Source: CAYYBZ01 sp964470285 [NCBI: uncultured Oligoflexia bacterium] (GTDB lineage: Bacteria; Bdellovibrionota_G; CAYYBZ01). From it: a DNA stretch of 8,868 bases. The notes under the pieces were generated by a model, which was not told the origin of the DNA, ran no database searches, and worked only from the letters and a program-made list of their open reading frames with translations. Below, one piece after another: positions 1 to 7,600 of this stretch; the first letter of the stretch is position 1; the number at the start of each line of letters is the position of its first letter. A program made the translations under genes and the position numbers. The stretch covers positions 867-9,734 of the forward strand of contig CAYYBZ010000024.1 in the NCBI GenBank assembly GCA_964470285.1, written 5' to 3'.

Positions 1-1
1 G

Positions 2-2254
2 GAATCATTATCTTTGTGTTTAAAGGACATGAAAGTTTTTACTTCACTTCTTGATGCCAGATATATAACGGGTTCTAAAAAGCTTTTCGAAATCTTTAGA
101 AATGACTATATAACCCAGATTCTTGCCAAACGTGGCCGGGCATTCCTATCTGAGATGATTCGCATGAGAAAGCTAAGAACCCAGAGACAGGGGGATTCGG
201 TATATGTCCTGGAACCCGACCTTAAAGACGGAAGAGGCGGATTAAGAGATTACCACACTTCTTTATGGCTATTAAAAACAGCTTATGCAGCGCAAAAATT
301 TTCAGAACTGGCCGGACGAGGATTGATAAAACAGAGCACTATAAAAAATTTTTCGAAGGCTCTTGATTATGTGTTCGACCTAAGGCACAGACTTCATTTT
401 TTAAGTTTAAGAAGAAATGAAAGATTGATTTTTGAATATCAAAGAAAAATAGCATTAGAGAAGAGATACACCGAAAAAAGACATTCAACTTCCACAGAGC
501 TCATGATGAGCGACTATTACAGGTCAGCTGAAATTGTCGATTCGTTTTGCGATTTAATGATGAACAAAATATCAGAGAACACAGGGAATGAATCAACACA
601 GACGGTAAAAAGAATAGATGGCGTATTCGGTAAAAAAGACAGATTCCTGATTGCAACAGCGGAAAAAAAGTTCGTTAAAAATACTGCGAATATTGTCAGG
701 GCTTTTTGTATTTCAAAGAAAATGAATCTCGGTCTTCATGATTATCTTAAGGAGATGATAGAGGAGTCCGTTAAGAGTAAGAATATAATTAAATTGGATA
801 TGCAAGCTCTGTCAGATTTTAAAAGCATGTTCAAGAACCTGTCAAACCTCTACGAAACTCTAGTAAGAATGAACAGGCTTGGAGTATTGATTAAGCTGAT
901 TCCTGAATTCAAAAGTATACGTGCAAGAGTACAGCATGATGTTTACCACGCATATACGGTAGATGCCCACTCTTTAATGGCAATCAAGGAACTTCAAGGG
1001 CTTGAGAGTAAAAAATATAAGAATGACTTTTCGTTTTTGACTGATTTGGTCTGTTCATTAACGCCGCATGATTTTGTAACTCTTAGTTTTGCTGTACTTT
1101 TACATGATATAGGCAAGGGCAAGGGAGTAGATCACTCATTAGCCGGAAGTAAAATTGCCGATAAAGTTTGTTTAAGGCTGGGGTTTAAACAAAAAGAAAG
1201 AGAAAACATAGTTTTCCTTGTGAAGAACCATCTTTTAATGCCGATTACTTCTCAAAGAAGAAATCTTGATGATCCGGTTATGCTGAATAACTTCGTAAGT
1301 GAGGTCGGAAATACAAGACGCCTTAAGCTGCTTTATCTTTTAACATTCGCGGATTTAAGAAGTGTGGCCGATAAGGGAAAGGCGTTTACTGCGTGGAAAA
1401 ATCTTCTTTTAAAAGACCTCTACGATAAGGCAATAGATCATTTATCTCTGGGAAAATACAGAAAATGGATATTCGGGAAAGAAATAAAATCTTTAAAGCG
1501 GCTTATGATTTCCAAAATATCATCTAACAGTAAGAAAAAAGATTTCAGAAGATTTATAAATTCATTCCCGGAAAGTTACTTCAGGTCTTTTAGTGAAATG
1601 GATATTGAAAAACATTTTCAAATGGTATCCGGTGTTAAGTCGGAAGGGTTTTCATGCGATTTTAAGGTTATCCCTGATTATGAAATTTCAAAAATTACGG
1701 TTTGCATGAAGGATTTTACCGGTTTGTTTTCCGTGTTGACCGGCGCTTTTTCCGCTTCAAAAATAAACATTTTAAGCGCGCTTATATTCTCATCGGATGA
1801 AGGTTATGCCATTGATTCATTCCTTGCTGAGGGTGTTGAGGAAGTTAAATTAAGTCCTGAAGGAAGACAGTGGAAAGATTTCAATAATCTATTGAAAATA
1901 TCCATTGAATCCAGAGAGAAATTTCTAAAGATTATTTCTTCAAAACTTAAAAAAAGAAGAAGTATTCTTGATTCCATAAAACCTTTTAAAAAACCCGATA
2001 TACGATTTGACAATGACAGTTCAGGTGATTTTTCAATTCTTGAAGTCTATGCAGAAGACAGGCTGGGTCTTCTCTATGATATTGCAAGTGTGCTTACTTC
2101 AATAGGACTAAGAATTCATTTTGCTAAAATTTCAACGGTAGGTAACAGGGCACAGGATATTTTTTATCTTACAGATTTAAAAGGGAAAAAGATTAAAAAT
2201 AAATCGGAATTAAACGCAGTCCAATCAAAAACATTAAACATATTAAGTGTTTAG
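2..2254 (+). CDS. glnD: [Protein-PII] uridylyltransferase / uridylyl-removing enzyme GlnD, 5'-truncated by the window edge
   Basis: GlnD transfers UMP to PII signal proteins when nitrogen is scarce and removes it when glutamine is high. The reading frame is open to the window edge, so the 5' end is missing. Numbering from the TTG at base 14, residues 1 to about 100 are the end of the nucleotidyltransferase domain, with the family signature EPDLKDGRGGLRD at 67-79. A helical region follows. The HD domain spans about 305-450, with H319 in YTVDAHS, H364-D365 in HDIGKGKG, H374, N405-H406 in NHLLMP and D447 in FADLR, so the uridylyl-removing site looks intact. Two ACT domains lie at about 560-607 and 675-725 (glutamine sensing in the family). 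The catalytic GSxxRxD...DxD motif and roughly 100-150 residues are off the window, judging from the usual length near 850-890. The C-terminus is complete (TAG). No PII or ammonium-transporter gene is visible here. Identification is secure; the TTG at 14 is not a credible start. Confidence 0.95.
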   Translation, partial: ESLSLCLKDMKVFTSLLDARYITGSKKLFEIFRNDYITQILAKRGRAFLSEMIRMRKLRTQRQGDSVYVLEPDLKDGRGGLRDYHTSLWLLKTAYAAQKFSELAGRGLIKQSTIKNFSKALDYVFDLRHRLHFLSLRRNERLIFEYQRKIALEKRYTEKRHSTSTELMMSDYYRSAEIVDSFCDLMMNKISENTGNESTQTVKRIDGVFGKKDRFLIATAEKKFVKNTANIVRAFCISKKMNLGLHDYLKEMIEESVKSKNIIKLDMQALSDFKSMFKNLSNLYETLVRMNRLGVLIKLIPEFKSIRARVQHDVYHAYTVDAHSLMAIKELQGLESKKYKNDFSFLTDLVCSLTPHDFVTLSFAVLLHDIGKGKGVDHSLAGSKIADKVCLRLGFKQKERENIVFLVKNHLLMPITSQRRNLDDPVMLNNFVSEVGNTRRLKLLYLLTFADLRSVADKGKAFTAWKNLLLKDLYDKAIDHLSLGKYRKWIFGKEIKSLKRLMISKISSNSKKKDFRRFINSFPESYFRSFSEMDIEKHFQMVSGVKSEGFSCDFKVIPDYEISKITVCMKDFTGLFSVLTGAFSASKINILSALIFSSDEGYAIDSFLAEGVEEVKLSPEGRQWKDFNNLLKISIESREKFLKIISSKLKKRRSILDSIKPFKKPDIRFDNDSSGDFSILEVYAEDRLGLLYDIASVLTSIGLRIHFAKISTVGNRAQDIFYLTDLKGKKIKNKSELNAVQSKTLNILSV

Positions 2255-2258
2255 GTAT

Positions 2259-2288
2259 TTGACTTGCAGGTCTATCATGTAATGTTAT
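2259..2288 (+). promoter_or_regulatory. Possible sigma-70-type promoter for the PAS-domain gene
   Basis: In the 72-bp gap after glnD, TTGACT (2259-2264) resembles a -35 box. TGTTAT (2283-2288) matches a -10 box at four of six positions, with an 18-bp spacer. It would give a transcript start near 2295 and a short leader before the Shine-Dalgarno GAGGGGA at 2317-2323. The match is modest and AT-rich DNA throws up such boxes by chance, so read-through from glnD is equally possible. Confidence 0.3.
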
Positions 2289-2326
2289 ATAGAGAATAGT
2301 ATCTAGAGCCACAGAAGAGGGGATAA

Positions 2327-3865
2327 ATGCCGTCAAAAAGAAAAAATACCTCTCAGGAAAAAGCTGTTCCGGCAGTTTTATGTAAAGAGATCATACCCCG
2401 TTTACCTGCAATTATATGCGAATTAAACCCCGATGGGAAAACGGTATATGTTAATCAAACCGTTACAAAGATTCTTGGATATGGGCCCGATGAGATTATC
2501 GGAAAAAACTGGTGGGATATATTCTGCAGCACAGAGAACAGACATGATATATCCAGAATATACGAACAGATTAAAAACGGTGATGTAACGGACTACGAGC
2601 TTGATTTAATTGATAAAAACTCTAATCCGGTTTCGGTGAACTGGAATTCCACTAATTTATACAGCGAAACCAAAAAATTCTTAAAGGTAGTAGGAATTGC
2701 TGTTGAGACTTCAGGTAAGAGAGATGCCCAGGAAGCTTTGCGTAATACACTTGAAAGATATAAAATCCTTATTGAAAATCAGGGGGAAGGTTTTGCCGTT
2801 GTCGATGAGAATGAAATAATAACATTTGCCAATCCGGCCGCAGAGGAATTATTCGGTGTAGGCGAGGGGGAACTCCTTGACAGAAGCCTTGAGGAATTCA
2901 CGTCGAAAAACGGATTTGATGAAGTAAAGGATCAGACTGAAAAAAGAAGAGTCGGTGAAAAAAGTTCTTATGACCTGGAAATTATCAGACCCGACGGAAA
3001 AAAAAGATGTATCCTGGTTACATGTACCGCCCAGTTCGACAGTCTGGGCAACTATAAGGGAGCTTTCGGTGTATTCAGGGACATTACGGAAAGAAAAAGA
3101 GCAATAGATGCCCTTAAAAGGGAAAGAGACAGAGCACAGAGATACCTTGACATAGCCGGAACCGTAATAATGATGCTGGATTTTGAAGGTAAATTGAGAA
3201 TGCTTAACAAAAAAGGCTGCCAGATATTCGGTTTAAAAGAAAGAGAAATCATAGGAGAGAGTTTTACCGAGAACTTTTTGCATGAAAATTCCAGACAGTC
3301 TTTCAGAAATCATTTTTCAGAACTTATTGAGGGTCTGAAAGAAGGCTCTGAAGATTTTGAAACCTTGATAATAACGCAGTTGGGAGAGGAGAAAATACTG
3401 TCATGGAATTTTACCGTTTTGAAAAACGATAATGGAAATATCCTGGGACTTTTAGGCTCAGGTGAAGATATTACGCAAAGAAAGAATACGGAAGTAAAAA
3501 TTCTTAATTCGGAAAAAAAATACAGAGAACTTTACGAGAATATGACGGACGGTGTTGCAACTGTAGACATTTCCGGGACAATTACACAGTGTAACAACGC
3601 ATTTAAAAAACTTACGGGTTACAGCGAAAAGGAGCTTAATACCCTTACCTACAAAGATATTACTCCCAAGCACTGGCATAAAAAGGAATTGAATATACTT
3701 GAAGACCAGGTTTTAAAAAGGGGTTATTCGGATATTTACACAAAGGAGTATATTCGTAAGGACGGAAAAACAATTCCTGTTGAGCTTACAACCTATCTGA
3801 TAAAAAACGGCAGGGGCAAACCTGCAGGTATGTGGGCCATTGTAAGAGAAATTAAGAAAAAGTGA
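2327..3865 (+). CDS. Cytoplasmic protein of four tandem PAS domains without an output domain
   Basis: A 512-residue protein built of four PAS/PAC modules at roughly residues 20-128, 145-256, 270-386 and 398-509. Typical marks are NQTVTKILGY (43-52), ANPAAEELFG (168-177) with the PAC end VFRDITERKRA (249-259), IFGLKEREIIGES (300-312) with GEDITQRK (379-386), and NNAFKKLTGYSEKEL (423-437). Charged helical linkers, such as about 255-275, join the modules as in sensor kinases. No signal peptide or membrane segment is seen, so it is probably a soluble sensor. It stops at IVREIKKK, just where a histidine kinase, GGDEF or sigma-54 domain would usually begin, and I see no such domain. The ATG start has a Shine-Dalgarno GAGGGGA a few bases upstream. 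It lies 72 bp after glnD on the same strand and converges with the DUF302 gene. The PAS ligand cannot be told from the sequence. It may act through a separate partner or be the remnant of a longer sensor. The family call is firm; the function is unknown. Confidence 0.88.
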   Translation: MPSKRKNTSQEKAVPAVLCKEIIPRLPAIICELNPDGKTVYVNQTVTKILGYGPDEIIGKNWWDIFCSTENRHDISRIYEQIKNGDVTDYELDLIDKNSNPVSVNWNSTNLYSETKKFLKVVGIAVETSGKRDAQEALRNTLERYKILIENQGEGFAVVDENEIITFANPAAEELFGVGEGELLDRSLEEFTSKNGFDEVKDQTEKRRVGEKSSYDLEIIRPDGKKRCILVTCTAQFDSLGNYKGAFGVFRDITERKRAIDALKRERDRAQRYLDIAGTVIMMLDFEGKLRMLNKKGCQIFGLKEREIIGESFTENFLHENSRQSFRNHFSELIEGLKEGSEDFETLIITQLGEEKILSWNFTVLKNDNGNILGLLGSGEDITQRKNTEVKILNSEKKYRELYENMTDGVATVDISGTITQCNNAFKKLTGYSEKELNTLTYKDITPKHWHKKELNILEDQVLKRGYSDIYTKEYIRKDGKTIPVELTTYLIKNGRGKPAGMWAIVREIKKK

Positions 3866-3877
3866 TTAATACACTTT
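3859..3877 (-). terminator. Weak hairpin at the convergent gene junction, possible terminator of the - strand operon
   Basis: An inverted repeat AAAGTG (3859-3864) / CACTTT (3872-3877) encloses a 7-base loop. Read on the - strand, the right arm runs straight into TTCTTAAT, giving a T-rich tail after the stem, as in an intrinsic terminator for the operon ending in the DUF302 gene. The stem has only six pairs, two of them G-C, and it overlaps the last codons of the PAS gene. On the + strand the following T-run is poor. No better terminator is visible between the convergent genes. Confidence 0.25.
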
Positions 3878-3892
3878 GCGATTTCGGAGCTC

Positions 3893-4276
3893 TTAAATGC
3901 TTTCAATAACTCTCTTTAGTTTGTCCGTAACTATTTTAGCCACCTCACTCAAAGACTGATTTTTTACAGCCTGCATTGAAGCGATGGGGTTTATCGCAGA
4001 AACTTCAATTTTGGTGCTGCTTTCCTGGACTATAACATTGCATGGAAGCATTGTTCCTATTTTATCCTCGCTCTGAAGAGCTTTGTATGCAAATTCAGGA
4101 TTGCATGCTCCGAGTATCAGATATTCTTTAAAATCAACGTTAAGTTTTTTCTTAAGTGTATCTCTTACGTTGATCTGAGTCAGTACTCCGAATCCTTCTT
4201 TTTTTAGAGCCTGGGTAACTTTATCAACGGCATCTTCGAAGGAAATATCCATTGTCCTGGTAAAATGATAATCCAT
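3893..4276 (-). CDS. DUF302 family protein
   Basis: A 127-residue protein, the usual size for a single DUF302 domain. The family pattern is clear: SFEDAVDKVTQALKKEGFGV (12-31), a KKLNVDF segment (43-49), YLILGACNPEFA (52-63) and MLPCNVIV (76-83). The two cysteines in ACNP (C58) and LPCN (C79) are the only ones in the protein. It has no signal peptide or membrane segment, so it is probably cytoplasmic. The ATG is supported by a GGAGG at 4281-4285, four bases upstream. It is the last gene of the - strand operon, 15 bp after the second DUF2892 gene. The biochemical role of DUF302 is not established to my knowledge. The paired cysteines and the neighbouring efflux pump suggest binding of a metal, sulfur species or thiol, but this is inference. 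Confidence 0.88.
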   Translation of the reverse strand: MDYHFTRTMDISFEDAVDKVTQALKKEGFGVLTQINVRDTLKKKLNVDFKEYLILGACNPEFAYKALQSEDKIGTMLPCNVIVQESSTKIEVSAINPIASMQAVKNQSLSEVAKIVTDKLKRVIESI

Positions 4277-4291
4277 AAAGCCTCCATATGT

Positions 4292-4486
4292 TTATTGTTC
4301 CTTCTTTTCCTTTTTAGTCGAAATCTTCAGGGGTACATAAGCCGGACACCACCCTATTAGAGCAGTGATTATAGGTACAATACCTAAAGCACCCCACCAG
4401 TTTTTGAAATAAACTCCAAGACCGAATAAAAGCATGCCAAAAAGAATTCTTAAGATTCTATCTGTTGATCCAACATTACATTTCAT
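4292..4486 (-). CDS. DUF2892 family small membrane protein (second copy of a tandem pair)
   Basis: A 64-residue protein with two likely membrane helices at about residues 11-27 and 31-48 and a lysine-rich C-terminal tail (52-64). The N-terminal MKCNVGSTDRILRILFG has the DRxxRxxxG pattern typical of DUF2892, and the second helix ends in the family mark GWCPAY (C47). A second cysteine is at C3. The ATG has AAAGGAG (4494-4500) seven bases upstream, lying inside the last codons of the preceding gene. The gap to that gene is two bases, so expression is probably coupled. It is followed after 15 bp by the DUF302 gene. DUF2892 domains also occur as membrane tails of some rhodaneses, hence a loose link to sulfur handling. 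No specific function is known for the free-standing form. Confidence 0.85.
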   Translation of the reverse strand: MKCNVGSTDRILRILFGMLLFGLGVYFKNWWGALGIVPIITALIGWCPAYVPLKISTKKEKKEQ

Positions 4487-4488
4487 AT

Positions 4489-4698
4489 CTATTCTCCTTT
4501 AACCGTTTTGTTTTTTGCAATACCCAGTTTATTAATTATTCCTACAGCCGGACACCATTTGGTCAGGCCGGACTGAAAAAGATTTAGTCCTACAAAAGCC
4601 GTTATGAGATAAAACCACTGATTTACAAAAAATCCCAGGGCCAGGCTCGATAAAATGAATGTGCCGGCCATCATTCTTATTATATGTTCACTTGACAT
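4489..4698 (-). CDS. DUF2892 family small membrane protein (first copy of a tandem pair)
   Basis: A 69-residue protein with two predicted membrane helices at about residues 6-24 and 28-46. It shows the DUF2892 pattern HIIRMMAGTFIL (5-16), NQWFYLITAFVGLNLFQSGL (26-45) and KWCPAVGI (47-54), with C49 as the only cysteine. It resembles its downstream neighbour only in fold and in the WCP motif, so the two are divergent members and not a recent copy. Its ATG overlaps the TAA of the RND gene by one base (TAATG), and the AGGAGG at 4706-4711 lies inside the RND gene seven bases upstream, a layout that points to translational coupling. This suggests a small inner-membrane accessory of the pump or of the pathway the pump serves, but no function can be read directly. 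Confidence 0.85.
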   Translation of the reverse strand: MSSEHIIRMMAGTFILSSLALGFFVNQWFYLITAFVGLNLFQSGLTKWCPAVGIINKLGIAKNKTVKGE

Positions 4699-7600
4699 TA
4701 TTTTTCCTCCTGACTGGTAATATTTTTTTGAACATTTACCGGTTTAAGCAGTTTCTCTCTCGATTTACCGCTCATCTTGTAGTAAAGCAGCGGTATTGCT
4801 ACCGGGGAGAGTAATACTGCTACAACCTCACCGTAAATAAGGCTTATAGCCAATCCTTCAAAAATGGGATCGAATAAAATTACAAAAGCACCGACTACAA
4901 CGGCAGCTGCAGTAAGTAAAATAGGTCTGAATCGAACCGCTCCCGCATCAATTACAGCTTCTTTCAGGGTCGATCCTTCCCGTAATTTAAGTTCAACAAA
5001 ATCTACAAGTATGATCGAATTCCTTACTATAATACCCGCTCCTGCAATGAATCCAATCATTGAAGTTGCGGTAAAGAATGCTCCATGCATCATGTGCCCG
5101 GGGAATATTCCTATCAATGAAAGAGGTATCGGTAACATAATTACTATCGGGATAATAAATGACTGAAACCATCCTACTACGATAACATAGATAAGAATTA
5201 ATACGAGTGCGAATGCAATACCCATATCACGAAAAACTTCGTATGTTATCTGCCATTCTCCGTCCCATTTCATGCTCAGTTTATCGGTATAATCGGGGTA
5301 TTTATTCGAATATATCTCCAGACCTTCCTGACCTGCAATGCTTAAATTCTTGATTTTCTCATTCATGCTGTTTATGGCATAGACGGGGCTTTCTTCCGAT
5401 CCGGCCAGATCGCCTATGACGTAAACTACTCTTTTTAAATTCTTATGATGTATTGCTCTTTGTTCAAAATCCTTTTCAACACTCATAAATCTTTTAAGAG
5501 GTATAAGTGAGCCGTCCATCGACATTATATTGAGCTCCAATAATGCACTTATATCTTTTCTTTCCTTTCTTGGAAGTTGTATCCATATGGGAACAGTTTC
5601 TCTTTCAGAAGGGGCATGAAACACACCTGCATTAAAACCCTGAAAAGCTGAGTGAACGGTCTGAAATACGTGGTTTAAATTAACTCTCATCAAAGAGGCC
5701 TTTTTTCTGTCAATTTTGAGCATATATTTCTCTTGGCGTTTTTCTACCATCCAGTCGACGTCTATAACCCCTTGTTCGTTTTCAAAAATTTCCTTTACCT
5801 TTGAGGCCAGAGAAATTTGATCCTCAAGGCTTGGACCGTAAATTTCTGCAACCATAGTCGATAAAACCGGAGGGCCGGGGGGTATTTCCACAACCTTTAC
5901 CCTTGCACCGTGTCTTTGCGCAATTTTTACAAGTTGTGGTCTGATCTCCTTAGCCAACGGATGAGAATCTTTTTCTCTATGATGTTTATCGGTGAGATTG
6001 ACCTGAATATCAGCATAATGAGGAGCTTTTCTCATGAAATAATGCCTTACCATTCCGTTGAAATTGAAAGGAGCGCTGGTCCCTGCATAAATTTGATAAT
6101 CCGTAACTTCTTCAACAGATTTCAGATATTTCCCCATATCACCGGCAACAGCCAGAGTTTCTTCCAGTGTTGAGCCCTCGTCTTTATCTATTACTATCTG
6201 CATCTCGCTTTTATTATCAAAGGGCAGCATTTTTACCTTAACGGCCTTTCCGTAGACAAGAAAGAGCGAACCGGCAAAAAGTACAATCAGCAAGATGAAA
6301 AACCCGGCAAAATATAATCGATTCTCAACCAGACGCTTCATCTGTTTTCTGTAGAATCTGCCCATAACTCCTTCACTCTCATGTTCATCATGAGGGTCAT
6401 TTGAATGCGCCTGCCTTGCATGCATTTTCATGGCGGCCCAGGGTGATACTACGAAGGCGACTATCAGAGAAAAGATCATCGCAATTGAAGCACCTACAGG
6501 AATAGGTCGCATATAAGGACCCATAAGACCTGAAACGAAGGCCATTGGCAGAATTGCGGCAATTACGGCAATAGTTGCAAGAATGGTAGGATCTCCTACT
6601 TCATTAACGGCCCTAACTACAATTTCGCGAAAAGTTCTTTTCTTCTTGTATATTTTAAAATGTCTTTGTATGTTTTCAACCACCACGATTGCATCATCGA
6701 CTAAAATACCTATTGAAAATATTAAGGCAAAGAGAGTTACTCTGTTTAACGTGTAGCCGAAAAGATAATATATCAAAAGAGTAAGAGCCAGTGTTACGGG
6801 TACGGCAATGCCTACAACCATGCTGAAACGTATACCCAGCGCTAAAGCAATAAAAATTACCACTGAAAGAGAGGCTATGAGTAAATGTTTTATTAATTCA
6901 TCCGATTTTCCCTGGGCTGTTTTTCCATAATCGCGGGTAATTGTGAATTCAACGTTCCCGGGTATTAAAGATCCCTTCATGCTTTTTAGTTCGTTTTGAA
7001 CCTTTTGGGCTAAAAGCGTTGCATTTGTTCCAGGTCTCTTTGAAAGTGACAATGTGACGGCGCTTTCGAGATGCCCTTTTTTGCTGCCGAATAAAACGTA
7101 TTCTTTTCTTTCTTCAGGTCCGTCAATTACTTTTGCAACATCTTTAAGATAGACCGCTCTGCCGGCTTTTAATCCGACTACAAACTGTGAAAGCTCTTTC
7201 GCATTTTTGATGAATTCGTCGAGTTCCACAACATATTCAGGAGAGCTATCCTTTGTGGTTCCCACCGGACCCTTTACATTGCCTTGCATAATAGGCCCCA
7301 TAACTTCCATAAGGGTTACGTTTTTAACTTTCATTTTGTACGGATCGGGAATGACTCTTACCTGTCTTGATCTTCCTCCTATTACTTCAATTTCCGAGAT
7401 ATCCGGTATTTCTGAGAGATATCGTTCAACTTCAAGTGCTGTTTTTCTTAGGCTAAAGTCGTTCAGTTCCTTAGAGTGAAGCGTAACTGCATAAAAGGGA
7501 ACGTCGTCAATGGTATATGACCTTACCATGGGTTGCATTGCTCCCTGCGGTCTTGAAGCGGCATTTTCCATTACCTTGTGATGAATTTTCACAAGGCTTT

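Noticed and set aside
14-31. TTG at 14 or ATG at 29 as the start of glnD
   Set aside because: The frame is open to the window edge, the sequence there is already inside the nucleotidyltransferase domain, and no Shine-Dalgarno precedes either codon.
3052-3679. Open frames on the - strand inside the PAS gene (3052-3252 and 3458-3679)
   Set aside because: Both are antisense to conserved PAS coding sequence, lack recognisable domains and are explained as shadow frames.
3866-3925. A frameshift or readthrough continuing the PAS protein into an output domain
   Set aside because: The frame after TGA runs only about 20 codons to another stop, in sequence antisense to the DUF302 gene, with no kinase-like motif.
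4864-5166. Open frame on the + strand inside the permease gene
   Set aside because: It is antisense to conserved TM8-TM11 coding sequence, has a low-complexity composition and no recognisable domain.
5910-7479. Open frames on the + strand opposite the permease gene (5910-6173 and 7207-7479)
   Set aside because: They are antisense to well-conserved RND segments and show no protein-family features.
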